This document shows positions 1 through 8,501 of a DNA stretch of 64,000 nt, one piece after another. The notes below the pieces were generated by a model. The model was not told the origin of the DNA, made no database searches, and saw only the letters and a list, made by a program, of their open reading frames with translations. The position numbers were made by a program, and so were the translations under genes. Position 1 is the first letter of the stretch. Each line of letters opens with the position of its first letter. The DNA comes from Acetobacterium sp. KB-1 (GTDB lineage: Bacteria; Bacillota; Clostridia; Eubacteriales; Eubacteriaceae), in the NCBI RefSeq assembly GCF_003260995.1, contig NZ_CP030040.1, positions 3,147,176 to 3,211,175 on the forward strand, written 5' to 3'.

Positions 1-522
1 CTCCGGATTAAGGGTAATGTCGGCTGGTATGCCGGGGATGACATGATGTCCGGCGAATTGATTGTTGAAAAAAACACCGGTTGCAATATTGGGGCCTACA
101 TCAATGGCGGTACGATTGTCATTTATGGCAATACCGGCAGCCGGGTAGGCTATGGCATGAAGGGCGGTAACATCATCGTCTGCGGCTCAGCCGGAAGATG
201 GGCCGGGGTGATGGCCATGGGCGGTGACCTGATCATTCTGGGGGCGCTGGGCAAAGAATGCGGCGAATCGATGTATTCCGGAAAGATCTTCACCCGCGAT
301 CCTGAAGCGGAATCGAAAATGGGCGGGAATGTTTTTTACGACACCATTACCGCCGCCGAAACAGAAAAGCTGGATCATTTATTTAGCCAATATGAGATTG
401 CCGCCGATGGAAAAGATTTTCACGTGATCCGGCCGGTGCTCAGTGGCAGACACGAGTACGCGTTATTTAAACCGGATTTAAAACCGGAGCTGGCCAAAAA
501 ATATTTCGTAAAGAGAGGTTAA
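1..522 (+). CDS. GXGXG (GltB C-terminal-like) subunit, 5' truncated
   Basis: The frame is open from base 1, so the gene begins outside the window; 173 codons are visible. The protein is a run of short glycine-spaced repeats (G-x-x-G-x-x-x-G), as in the right-handed beta-helix at the C terminus of glutamate synthase large subunit. Stand-alone versions (GlxC, MgsB) work with a class II amidotransferase subunit and an FMN subunit. The FMN partner starts 5 nt downstream; an amidotransferase gene would be expected just to the left, outside the window. In this family the helix is a structural linker between the glutaminase and FMN synthase parts. Whether it belongs to a Glx-type or an N-methylglutamate-synthase-type complex cannot be told from sequence alone. 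Confidence 0.85.
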   Translation, partial: LRIKGNVGWYAGDDMMSGELIVEKNTGCNIGAYINGGTIVIYGNTGSRVGYGMKGGNIIVCGSAGRWAGVMAMGGDLIILGALGKECGESMYSGKIFTRDPEAESKMGGNVFYDTITAAETEKLDHLFSQYEIAADGKDFHVIRPVLSGRHEYALFKPDLKPELAKKYFVKRG

Positions 523-527
523 GGATC

Positions 528-1832
528 ATGGCAGATAAAAAACAAGTAACCATCCATAATGCTCCAAAGGCAACCTGGAATAAGGAGACCCTATCAGAAA
601 TTGACTACAAGGCCACCAATGGAAAATATCGGATCCGCGGTTGCGGTTCACCCCGACCGATGCCGAAATTTGATGATCTGATGATTTTGCCCTCGCAGCT
701 GACCCGGATGCCCATCGATACCTATCGGGAAGATTGCGAAACCCGAACTGTACTGGGGGCCCGATTTGCTAAAAAACCACTCATTATCGAAACCCCGGTG
801 ATGATTGCCGGGATGTCTTATGGGGCGCTCAGCAAAGAAGCCAAAATCGCTCTGGCCAAGGCCACCAAGCTCGTGGGAACGGTGATCAGCAATGGCGAAG
901 GTGGCATTTTACCCGAAGAACTGGAAAATTCTTACCGTCAGTCGGTTCAGATTCTAGCCAGTCGGATGGGCTTTACCCGTCGAAATATGGAAGTGGCCGA
1001 TATGCTGGAAGTGCTTTATGGCATTGGTGCCAAACCAGGACTGTCTGGTCATTTAATGGGTGAAAAAATCAGTGAAGAAATTGCTGAGGTCAGAAAAATT
1101 CCGATTGGGATTGATCTTCATTCCCATCCTCGGGCTGGGGATGCCTTTGGGGCCGATGATATGGTGGTTAAAATGCAGCAACTCCGGGAAATGACCGATT
1201 GGGAAACCCCGATTTTTTGCAAAATAGCGGCTGGCCGGGTGCGAGATGATATAAAAATCGCCATCAAGCTGGGCTTTGACGGCATTATTTTGGATGGCTG
1301 CAGTGCCGGAACCGGTGCTGCCCCAGTGATGGCGACCGATCACCTGGGCATCCCAACGATGCCCGCTCTGGTTGCGGCGGTCAGAACTCTGGAAGAAATG
1401 GGTGTCAAGGAAGAAATGAGCCTGATTGTCTCCGGCGGGATTACCAATGGCGCTGATCTCGCCAAGGCATTGGCCATTGGTGCCGATGCAGTGGCGATTG
1501 GGACCGCCGCCATGGTAGCGATGGGCTGTCGGGTTTGCATGAACTGTCAGACCGGAAAATGTGCCTTTGGCATTGGTACCCAGGACCCCGAACTGCGCCA
1601 GAATCTGGATGTTGATGAAGCCGCTGAGCGGGTGGCCAATTATATTAAAGCGATTACCGCCGAAGCGGTGCTGCTGGCCAAATCCGCGGGCAAAACCAAG
1701 CTTAAAAATCTCGAACGGGAAGACCTTCGGGCCTTGACTCTGGAAGCTTGTGCGATGACCGGAATCCCCCTGGTGGGCAGTGATCTGGTGATTGGCAAAG
1801 GATTTGGTTTTTCCGCTGATAACGGTCTATAA
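528..1832 (+). CDS. FMN-binding glutamate synthase-like subunit (GlxD/MgsC type)
   Basis: 434 aa, matching the central and FMN domains of glutamate synthase without the amidotransferase or C-terminal helix. Glycine-rich barrel segments (GMSYGALS, DGCSAGTGAAP, SGGITNGADLAKALAIGADAV) fit the FMN/2-oxoglutarate site. A cysteine cluster C334-x2-C337-x2-C340-x4-C345 is where GltB carries its iron-sulfur cluster. In the family this subunit adds ammonia or an amine to an oxo-acid using reduced FMN. It lies 5 nt after the GXGXG subunit and 24 nt before a small ferredoxin-like gene, so it is in the same operon as an HcnABC-like oxidoreductase. The pairing suggests that the released or accepted amino group passes through glutamate; the substrate is unknown. 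Confidence 0.88.
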   Translation: MADKKQVTIHNAPKATWNKETLSEIDYKATNGKYRIRGCGSPRPMPKFDDLMILPSQLTRMPIDTYREDCETRTVLGARFAKKPLIIETPVMIAGMSYGALSKEAKIALAKATKLVGTVISNGEGGILPEELENSYRQSVQILASRMGFTRRNMEVADMLEVLYGIGAKPGLSGHLMGEKISEEIAEVRKIPIGIDLHSHPRAGDAFGADDMVVKMQQLREMTDWETPIFCKIAAGRVRDDIKIAIKLGFDGIILDGCSAGTGAAPVMATDHLGIPTMPALVAAVRTLEEMGVKEEMSLIVSGGITNGADLAKALAIGADAVAIGTAAMVAMGCRVCMNCQTGKCAFGIGTQDPELRQNLDVDEAAERVANYIKAITAEAVLLAKSAGKTKLKNLEREDLRALTLEACAMTGIPLVGSDLVIGKGFGFSADNGL

Positions 1833-1856
1833 GAGTTGAAAACAGGAGGCAAGAAC

Positions 1857-2171
1857 GTGCGTATTGAAGAGCATCCCATATTGGGGAAAATAGCAAAAGG
1901 AGAGAAGGTCATCTTTGAGTTTGATGGCAAACCCTTAGAAGGTTATGCCGGGGAACCGATTGCCGCCGCATTGCGGGCGGCCGGGGTGATGACCCATCGG
2001 CATACCCAGAAATATGGAAAGCCCCGGGGGATCTTCTGTGCCATCGGCCGGTGTACCGACTGTGTGATGATGGTGGATGGAAAGCCCAATGTGAGAACCT
2101 GTGTCACCCCGTTATCTGCCGGAATGAAGGTACAAACTCAAGATGGTGTGACCGCAAAAGAATCCAACTAG
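1857..2171 (+). CDS. Small 2Fe-2S protein (HcnA / sarcosine-oxidase-like subunit)
   Basis: 104 aa from a GTG start, chosen because an AGGAGG site lies 7 nt upstream at about 1844-1849; an earlier in-frame start has no such site. Cysteines in the pattern C-x4-C-x2-C and a fourth C about 12 residues later (around CAIGRCTDC and VRTC) match the 2Fe-2S subunit of HcnABC hydrogen cyanide synthase, opine oxidases and archaeal dye-linked proline dehydrogenases. It is expected to carry electrons between the two flavoprotein subunits encoded next. The gene ends 12 nt before the FAD subunit. HCN formation is not implied, because the same subunit layout serves several amine-oxidising complexes. Confidence 0.82.
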   Translation: MRIEEHPILGKIAKGEKVIFEFDGKPLEGYAGEPIAAALRAAGVMTHRHTQKYGKPRGIFCAIGRCTDCVMMVDGKPNVRTCVTPLSAGMKVQTQDGVTAKESN

Positions 2172-2183
2172 GAGAAGAGCAAA

Positions 2184-3770
2184 ATGAAACGAGTAGAACT
2201 GATCGTAATCGGCGGCGGTCCAGCGGGTTTGAGTGCTGCCATTGAAGCCGCAAAAAGCGGTCTTAAAGTGGTGGTCTTTGATGAAAATGCCAAACCCGGC
2301 GGACAGCTGTTTAAACAAATACATAAATTTTTTGGCTCAAAAGAACATAAGGCCAAGGTAAGAGGCTATAAAATTGGCCAGGAGCTGTTGGCAGAAGCTG
2401 AAGAAACGGGTGTTGCGGTAGTCCTGGACGCAACCGTAATTGGAATTTATGAAGGCAAAGAAGTTACCGTGATGGTGGGCGATGCGATCGAGCATTACAA
2501 GGGTGATGCCCTGATTGTGGCCACCGGTGCTTCGGAAAACATGGTCACCTTTCCCGGTTGGACCCTGCCGGGGGTGATTGGGGCCGGAGCCGCTCAGACG
2601 ATGATGAATTTGCATGGGGTTAAGCCTGGTGAAAAAGTACTGATGCTGGGCTCGGGCAATGTCGGTCTGGTGGTCAGCTTTCAACTGCTGCAGGCCGGTT
2701 GTGAGGTGGTGGCGCTAGTGGATGCGGCCAAACAGGTCGGTGGCTACGGCGTTCATGCCGCCAAGGTCGCCCGCTGCGGGGTGAACTTTTATCTTTCCCA
2801 CACCATTGTTAAAGCCGAAGGTGACGACAAGGTGGAAGGGGTCATCATTGGTGCCGTTGATGAAAACTGGCAGCTGATTCCCGGCTCAGAAAAACATTTT
2901 GAGGTGGATACCATTTGTCTGGCAGTGGGATTATCACCGATGTCCCAACTCTTAAAGGTAGCCGGATGTGCGATGATTGAGGATCCTAAACGGGGTGGCA
3001 CTGTTCCGGTGATCGATGAGCGGGGCGAAACTACCATCAAAGGTATTTTTGCCGTCGGGGATGTATCCGGCATTGAAGAGGCCAGCTCGGCCATGATTGA
3101 AGGACGTATTGCCGGGGCGGCGGCCGCCAATGCCCTGGGCTACCTGTCAAATGAAGATTTCAAAGATCGGCACAAAACCGGCGAAAAGGCCTTAGATGCT
3201 TTACGGCAGGGCATGTTCGGGCCGGAAAACAAAGGCAAAAAAGATTTGACTCTAACCGAAGAAGGGCTGTTATTATCCCAATCGCTGCTTCAAAAAGGGT
3301 ATTTGGAGGAGCAAGAGATGGGGGCCTATCCCGGGGTGAAAACAGAAATCAAGGGTATTCATCCGGTGATTGAATGTACCCAGAATATTCCTTGTAATCC
3401 CTGTCAGGATGCTTGCGTGAAAGGCTGCATTAAGATTGGCGCAAACATCACGGCCCTTCCGGTTGTTGATACGCAGTTGGCTTGTACCGGCTGTGGGATG
3501 TGTGTGGCGGCCTGTTCGGGTCAGGCCATCTTTTTAGTGGATGATCACAGCGAACCGGGCTATGCGGCCATTACCATTCCCTATGAATTTTTGCCCCTGC
3601 CGGAAAAAGGGGCAATTGGTAAAGCCCTGGATCGCAGCGGCACCGAAGTCTGCCAAGCTGAGATTGTCGGCATAAAAAGTGCCAAAGTCATGGATCACAC
3701 CAGTCTTTTGACCATGAAGGTGCCGGCTGAGATGGCCATGAAGGCCCGATTTTATAAGGCAATAGGGTGA
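2184..3770 (+). CDS. FAD/NAD-binding oxidoreductase with C-terminal ferredoxin domain (HcnB-like)
   Basis: 528 aa. A dinucleotide fold starts at residue 6 ([10 protein letters not shown]), a second one with GSGNVGLVV lies near residue 158, and a third flavin motif ([10 protein letters not shown]) near residue 290. The C-terminal 120 residues hold two cysteine groups ([14 protein letters not shown] and [11 protein letters not shown]) typical of a 2[4Fe-4S] ferredoxin module. Related HcnB/SoxA-type proteins usually carry a BFD-like 2Fe-2S domain at the C terminus; here that module is a separate downstream gene, while the 4Fe-4S module is fused. It should accept electrons from the DadA-like subunit and pass them to ferredoxin or NAD. 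The stop overlaps the BFD gene region closely, indicating translational coupling. Confidence 0.85.
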   Translation: MKRVELIVIGGGPAGLSAAIEAAKSGLKVVVFDENAKPGGQLFKQIHKFFGSKEHKAKVRGYKIGQELLAEAEETGVAVVLDATVIGIYEGKEVTVMVGDAIEHYKGDALIVATGASENMVTFPGWTLPGVIGAGAAQTMMNLHGVKPGEKVLMLGSGNVGLVVSFQLLQAGCEVVALVDAAKQVGGYGVHAAKVARCGVNFYLSHTIVKAEGDDKVEGVIIGAVDENWQLIPGSEKHFEVDTICLAVGLSPMSQLLKVAGCAMIEDPKRGGTVPVIDERGETTIKGIFAVGDVSGIEEASSAMIEGRIAGAAAANALGYLSNEDFKDRHKTGEKALDALRQGMFGPENKGKKDLTLTEEGLLLSQSLLQKGYLEEQEMGAYPGVKTEIKGIHPVIECTQNIPCNPCQDACVKGCIKIGANITALPVVDTQLACTGCGMCVAACSGQAIFLVDDHSEPGYAAITIPYEFLPLPEKGAIGKALDRSGTEVCQAEIVGIKSAKVMDHTSLLTMKVPAEMAMKARFYKAIG

Positions 3771-3775
3771 TTTTA

Positions 3776-4132
3776 ATGAAAAAAATAATGGATCGTTCAA
3801 TCGATTTGGGTGAGTTCCTCCCGCAAGCAGATGACGAGATGATTATTTGCCGTTGTGAAGAGGTAACCAAAGGAGAAATCAGGCAAGCCGTCCACGATGG
3901 GATGCTAACCTTAACCGAAATCAGACGCTATCTAAGAACTGGCATGGGCTTATGTCAGGGGCAAACCTGTGGCAAGCTGGTTAAAAATATCGTGGCCCGC
4001 GAATTGGGGATTGCCCCGGCGGAACTGGAAAGTGCCGTTTCCCGGGCCCCGGTCAGACCGGTGGAAATGCGGGTACTGGGAAATGAAGGACTGGAAAATG
4101 AAGTGCTGACAGGAGGTGGCGGGCATGTCTAA
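3776..4132 (+). CDS. BFD-like [2Fe-2S]-binding protein
   Basis: 118 aa. Residues near the N terminus have C-x-C (CRCEEV) followed about 33 residues later by C-x4-C (GLCQGQTC), the four-cysteine signature of the bacterioferritin-associated-ferredoxin fold. In other members of this oxidase family the domain is fused to the large FAD subunit; here it stands alone, starting 5 nt after that subunit and overlapping the next gene by 8 nt. ATG at 3776 is preferred over an in-frame GTG at 3767 because GGGTGA lies at a good distance from it. The likely role is one electron-transfer centre of the same complex. Confidence 0.8.
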   Translation: MKKIMDRSIDLGEFLPQADDEMIICRCEEVTKGEIRQAVHDGMLTLTEIRRYLRTGMGLCQGQTCGKLVKNIVARELGIAPAELESAVSRAPVRPVEMRVLGNEGLENEVLTGGGGHV

Positions 4133-5249
4133 TTGTTCGGATGTCTTAATTATCGGCGGTGGCGTGATTGGTTGTGCAACCGCCTATTACCTGGCTCAAA
4201 AAGGTGTGTCGGTAACAGTACTGGAAAAAGCCCAGATTGGCGAAGGGGGTTCCAGCCGAAACGGCGGTGGCGTTCGTCAGTCGGGTCGCGATCCCCGGGA
4301 ATTGCCGCTGGCCATCAAGGCGGTGAAAAACCTCTGGCCGACTCTTTCCGAAGAACTGGGAATGGATGTTGAGTATTATAAAAAAGGTAATCTGCGGTTA
4401 GCCAAAACCGCCGGCCATATCAAAATTTTAGAAGGTCTGACCGAGCGGGCGGTGGCCAAGGGGCTGGATGTCAGGATGATTGACGCCAAGGAGGTTCGGG
4501 ATATCTGCCCCTACTTGTCCGATGAGGTGATTGGCGCCAGCTGGTGTGATACCGATGGCCACGCCAACCCGATGTTGACAACCCTGGCCTATTATAAAAA
4601 CGCCAGAAGACTGGGCGTGCGTTTTATTACCGGTGAAAACGTGGTTGAAATCCGCAAAATAAAGGGCGTAGCCCGACAGGTAATTACCGCAGACAATGTC
4701 TATGAGGCCCCGCAGATTATTCTGGCTGCGGGTTATGAGAGCCGCGCCATTGCCAATACCATTGGCATCGATATTCCGATGAATCGGGTGCTACTCGAAG
4801 CCCTGGTGACCGAGCCTCAGGTGAAAATGTTTGAGCAGATGCTGGGTACCGCCGAAGCTGATTTTTACGGTCACCAAAGCACTCATGGGTCCTTCGTTTT
4901 TGGGGGAACTTCGGGGATGGATGCTTATACCTCAGACTTCGACGTGCCGGTTAACAACAGTCGGACGGCTTCCTGTATTTGTCGGGGCATTATGAACTAT
5001 TTCCCGATCTTATCAGAAGCCAAAATTGTCCGAACCTGGGCCGGCTGGATTGACGAATGCGCCGACCATGTGCCGGTGATCAGCTTTGTCGAAGAGGTAC
5101 CGGGTTTAATTCTGGCCTGCGCCTTTACCGGCCATGGCTTTGGCATTTCGCCGATGGTGGGAACCCTCTTGTCAGAAATGGTGGTGGATAAAGAACCATC
5201 GATCGATTTAAGTGAACTACGTTATAACCGATTCAAAACTAAAATATAA
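4125..5249 (+). CDS. FAD-dependent amine/amino-acid oxidoreductase (DadA/HcnC/SoxB-like)
   Basis: 374 aa. The N terminus has the Rossmann motif GGGVIGCATAYYLA and a GGSSRNGGGVRQ segment, as in sarcosine oxidase beta and glycine oxidase. The C terminus has the second flavin contact TGHGFGISPMVG. This is the catalytic flavoprotein that would oxidise a C-N bond of an amino acid or N-alkyl amino acid to an imine. The start is the ATG at 4125, after AGGAGG at about 4111-4116 within the preceding gene. RidA directly downstream fits an imine or enamine product. The exact substrate (sarcosine, proline, N-methylglutamate, an opine) cannot be chosen from sequence alone. Confidence 0.85.
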   Translation: MSNCSDVLIIGGGVIGCATAYYLAQKGVSVTVLEKAQIGEGGSSRNGGGVRQSGRDPRELPLAIKAVKNLWPTLSEELGMDVEYYKKGNLRLAKTAGHIKILEGLTERAVAKGLDVRMIDAKEVRDICPYLSDEVIGASWCDTDGHANPMLTTLAYYKNARRLGVRFITGENVVEIRKIKGVARQVITADNVYEAPQIILAAGYESRAIANTIGIDIPMNRVLLEALVTEPQVKMFEQMLGTAEADFYGHQSTHGSFVFGGTSGMDAYTSDFDVPVNNSRTASCICRGIMNYFPILSEAKIVRTWAGWIDECADHVPVISFVEEVPGLILACAFTGHGFGISPMVGTLLSEMVVDKEPSIDLSELRYNRFKTKI

Positions 5250-5259
5250 GGAGAAAATT

Positions 5260-5661
5260 ATGGAGTTAAAACGAACCAATTATTCATCAGGAGCGCCGCT
5301 GGAAGATAAGGCGGGCTACAGTCGAATTGTAAAAGTGGGACCCTTTGTTTATGTGGGCGGTACCACTTCGGTGCAGCCGGACGGCACCGTCTACGGTGAA
5401 GGTGATCCCTATGCTCAGACCAAATATGTGCTGGAAAAATTGCTCAAATTAATGGATAAAGCTGGTTCTAAAGCCAGTGAGGTGGTAAAGGTGAAGGTTT
5501 ACGCCACCGATATGGGTCATTGCGGTGAGATTGTCCGGGCCTATTCTGAATTTTTCAAGGATATTCGCCCCTTATGCACCGTGGTGGGGACATCGGGCTT
5601 AAACCGGCCCACTCAGCTGGTGGAAATTGAATTAGACGCCGTTATTGGTGCTACGCTTTAG
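5260..5661 (+). CDS. RidA-family enamine/imine deaminase
   Basis: 133 aa, the usual length of Rid proteins. It has the N-terminal GPFVYVGGTTSV strand and the C-terminal NRPTQLVEIELDAV stretch containing the arginine that RidA members use to bind the substrate carboxylate. RidA hydrolyses reactive 2-imino or enamine acids to 2-oxo acids and ammonia. AAGGAG at 5248-5253 supports ATG 5260. It is the last gene of the amine oxidation operon, only 10 nt after the DadA-like gene, and is followed by a terminator. Its presence suggests that the upstream flavoproteins release an imine. Confidence 0.9.
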   Translation: MELKRTNYSSGAPLEDKAGYSRIVKVGPFVYVGGTTSVQPDGTVYGEGDPYAQTKYVLEKLLKLMDKAGSKASEVVKVKVYATDMGHCGEIVRAYSEFFKDIRPLCTVVGTSGLNRPTQLVEIELDAVIGATL

Positions 5662-5720
5662 TTAGAGTCCGCTGATGTTTTGGGTTGATCGACCTTATTA
5701 GTTTAAATAAATATAAAAGC

Positions 5721-5757
5721 AAAAGGCGGGCATTTTAATAGAATGTTCGCCTTTTTG
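5721..5757 (+). terminator. Rho-independent terminator of the amine oxidation operon
   Basis: Inverted repeat AAAGGCG..CATT / AATG..CGCCTTT followed by a T run, 60 nt after the ridA-like stop codon. Confidence 0.85.
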
Positions 5758-5812
5758 TTAAGATCGGATAAGTGCTATAATAAAAAGAAAATTGTTCGAC
5801 AGGAGCGTTAAA

Positions 5813-6730
5813 ATGAGCTATCTTTTTTCATATGGAACCCTAAAAAATGAACTGATACAACAAAAAATATTTGGCAGAGTGCTTAATAAAAGACACGGCG
5901 TGCTAGAAGGATTCTGTATAAAAGGTGATATCGACGGTTTTTATCATCTCGCCCCCGGATCGGGATTTGTTCCAGGAATGCTCTTGGAGGTGACGAAAGC
6001 AGACTTATTACGAGCCGACCAATGGGAAGAAGTTCCAGTTTACGAACGGGAAGAGGTGATTGTGATGGTGGATCAGAAACCACAAACAGCCTGGGTTTAT
6101 TTTAAAGACTTGATTACTCAGGAAATACCTCTTGATTTGACTGAGTCACCAGCTTGTCTTTGTAAAGAAGAACTGGAAGCACTGATTGATGGGTTTTGTA
6201 GCGTCAGGGATGAACAGCTTCCCTTTGGCGATTTGTATTTGTTGATCCTCGGTGAAATAACAAACCCCTTATTATATGGTAAAATGGCTGAATTTAAGTC
6301 ACCCATCAGAGACTATTTTTGCGAGAAGATTGGCCGGGCAGCTAAAAGTCTGGGTGATATGGTGGTAGTCTATCAGGACTATCCCGTGAAATTCAATATC
6401 TATTGGCTGGAGTCGGATTTAAAAAAGGGGTGGTTTTTGTGTGTCATGCCAGTGATCTTGGGACAGCCGGCGTTTTTTTTGGAGAACTTTGAAAAGACGT
6501 TATCGGAGTTTTCAAAAAAAAGAGGGATCGCGGTGGTCGGCAAAACCAGAGGGCATCTCTTTTCATGTAAGACCTGGAGAAACAGCTCAGGAATTCAAAA
6601 ATATTTGATGCCAGAGCTGTTTAATTATAATTATCGGATGCGCATTGAGAAAGAAGTTGCATGTTTATCTTTGGTTATCACCAAAATGATCGAGGACAGA
6701 AGGCAAATCGCTAATAAAAAAAGATTTTAA
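5813..6730 (+). CDS. Gamma-glutamylcyclotransferase-like protein with extra C-terminal domain
   Basis: 305 aa from ATG 5813, preceded by AGGAGC. The first ~115 residues have the GGCT/AIG2 fold signature: FSYGTLKN near the N terminus, then a GFYHLAPG segment and a WEEVPVYERE segment as in gamma-glutamylcyclotransferases. The remaining ~190 residues are not recognised; they contain a conserved-looking DYPVKFNIYWLESD stretch and aromatic-rich segments and probably form a separate soluble domain. GGCT proteins cleave gamma-glutamyl amines or peptides to 5-oxoproline. The gene is monocistronic, between a terminator and a secreted-protein gene. Confidence 0.65.
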   Translation: MSYLFSYGTLKNELIQQKIFGRVLNKRHGVLEGFCIKGDIDGFYHLAPGSGFVPGMLLEVTKADLLRADQWEEVPVYEREEVIVMVDQKPQTAWVYFKDLITQEIPLDLTESPACLCKEELEALIDGFCSVRDEQLPFGDLYLLILGEITNPLLYGKMAEFKSPIRDYFCEKIGRAAKSLGDMVVVYQDYPVKFNIYWLESDLKKGWFLCVMPVILGQPAFFLENFEKTLSEFSKKRGIAVVGKTRGHLFSCKTWRNSSGIQKYLMPELFNYNYRMRIEKEVACLSLVITKMIEDRRQIANKKRF

Positions 6731-6871
6731 ATAATTTTATTTTTCAAAATAATTATGTTATTTATAAAAAAAGCGGGTAAAAAGAGTAATGTAATCTATT
6801 ACTGTGTAATTTTACGCTAATCGGAGTGTGATGTACACAGAAACAATTCTCTTGAAAGGAGGAATAGTGAA

Positions 6872-8122
6872 GTGAAAAAAATGTCGAAATTGATGGCTTT
6901 GTTGCTGGTTGTGGTAATGGTGTTGATGCTTGTACCTGCGTCAGCATTTGCCGAAGAAGTGGTGGAAGAACCAACCCTGGTGGTATTAGAAGTTGAGGGT
7001 GCCCCAGTTGATGAGGTGCTAAATACTGCGGTTGAAGAACCCGTCGTCGAAGAACCAGTAGCTGAAGAAGCGGTAGTCGAAGAAGAATCGGCTGCAGTGG
7101 AAGAGCCAGTGGTTGAAGCAGCAGAAGTTCCGGTTGCGCAAGTACCTGTTGTGGATGAGCCAGTGGTTGAAACACAGGCAGCTGATGTCGGAACCATTGA
7201 AGTCAAAGCAGTTCCAGCATTAGGTTTATGGAGAGACGCGGTGACATTCATTGATGTGCTTCTTAACACTGTCGGTGCAGACTACTCTTACGATGCAGTC
7301 ACGAATGCCTTGACACTGAACAACTTTATTGGAAAACAGCTTGTTGCAGCCGATATGGGAAGTAATTTCTCCATGATTATAAACGGAACAAACATCATTG
7401 CAAACGATACCGGCAGTGCCATTGAAGTCGTTGGAGACTTGACAATGGGTGGACCTGGCGAAATAATGGCTATTGGTTCAACAAGAGCGATTCGTGTAAC
7501 AGATGGCGATCTCGTGCTTAATGATGGCGATTATGAACTGTTCGCCATGAGTGACATGGGCGACGTTGCAGCCGTTGATGTTGTAAACGGCGATTTAATT
7601 ATTAATGATGGTTGGGTTGATGCAACTGCAATCAACACAGGAACCGGTGGAGCCTGGGGACTTTGGGCTGACAATGACGTTATGATCAACGGCGGCGATG
7701 TCGATGTCATTACCGAATCAATCAGCGGTCGAAGCATGGGTATTGGAGCTGGCGATGATATCATTGTCAAAGGCGGATACACAACGGTTAAATCGACCAC
7801 CGAAACAGGTATGGCTAATGCATTACATGCAGACAGCTGGGTTGTAATCCGAGATGGTATCCTGGATTTAACTGCTGTCGGCGGTGTTAATCCGTTAGCA
7901 ATCTATGCTGGTGATGGCGTCTACATCAGTCCTGCTTACGGCGATGTAGATCTTAGTGCATCTTCTTTGTATCTTGAACCATATTATGCAAAATACACAA
8001 AATCTGACAATCCCAAAACGGGTGCCCAGGACATGGGACAAGACGCTTTAATGGCTATAATGGGACTATTGGCACTGATGGGGATGGCATATCTGATCAG
8101 CAAAAAAGAAATCAAAGCATAG
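6872..8122 (+). CDS. Secreted surface protein with NPKTG sorting signal
   Basis: 416 aa from GTG 6872, nine nt after AAGGAGG. A signal peptide covers about residues 1-27 (hydrophobic run, then PASAFAEE). Residues ~28-110 are a Val/Glu/Pro-rich acidic spacer built of imperfect EEPVVEE-type repeats. Residues ~115-370 contain repeated short strands of the form DGDLVLNDG, NGDLIINDG, NDVMINGG and GDDIIVKGG, suggesting a parallel beta-helix. The C terminus reads NPKTGA, then a hydrophobic segment and a KKEIKA tail, which is a sortase substrate layout. No sortase gene is visible in this window. Two terminators follow. A host or surface adhesion role is only inferred. Confidence 0.75.
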   Translation: MKKMSKLMALLLVVVMVLMLVPASAFAEEVVEEPTLVVLEVEGAPVDEVLNTAVEEPVVEEPVAEEAVVEEESAAVEEPVVEAAEVPVAQVPVVDEPVVETQAADVGTIEVKAVPALGLWRDAVTFIDVLLNTVGADYSYDAVTNALTLNNFIGKQLVAADMGSNFSMIINGTNIIANDTGSAIEVVGDLTMGGPGEIMAIGSTRAIRVTDGDLVLNDGDYELFAMSDMGDVAAVDVVNGDLIINDGWVDATAINTGTGGAWGLWADNDVMINGGDVDVITESISGRSMGIGAGDDIIVKGGYTTVKSTTETGMANALHADSWVVIRDGILDLTAVGGVNPLAIYAGDGVYISPAYGDVDLSASSLYLEPYYAKYTKSDNPKTGAQDMGQDALMAIMGLLALMGMAYLISKKEIKA

Positions 8123-8190
8123 ACATAATATTCAAAAAAACAGTGCATCAGATTAAAACCAGTGTTTTTATCTGAGCTGACGTGTTATTA

Positions 8191-8250
8191 AAAAAGAACT
8201 CCGATTTCGATCGATTCGTAAAGAAACGATCCGAAAAAGGGGTTCTTTTT
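8191..8250 (+). terminator. Terminator after the surface-protein gene
   Basis: AAAAAGAACtCC pairs with GGgGTTCTTTTT around an inner CGATC/GATCG-type arm and ends in T residues. Confidence 0.75.
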
Positions 8251-8296
8251 AGTTTAGCTAAAAAAACAACATCCGGAATTGTTTAATAAAATGATT

Positions 8297-8336
8297 AAAA
8301 AAGGATTTGTTATGATTAGGACAGATCCTTTTTTGA
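8297..8336 (+). terminator. Second terminator-like hairpin
   Basis: AAAAAAGGAT (8297-8306) pairs with ATCCTTTTTT (8325-8334). The rest of the 379-nt gap before the next gene (8123-8501) is AT-rich and contains only this, the first hairpin, and a TATAAT near 8444-8451. Confidence 0.6.
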
Positions 8337-8501
8337 GGGCACCCGATTGTAAACAAAAAAGTTTAATTAAAACAGGAAACAGTTAAATTGGGGGAGAATT
8401 TGTGTTATTATGTGAAAAAACAGACAGTTTTTAGACAAAGGGTATATAATAAGTTAATGCCATAGTTGTTAAGAAAGAGATAACTGAAAGGGTAAGATCA
8501 C

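Noticed and set aside
6762-7269. Two low-complexity minus-strand frames over the surface-protein gene
   Set aside because: They are artefacts of the Val/Glu/Pro-rich repeats on the plus strand.
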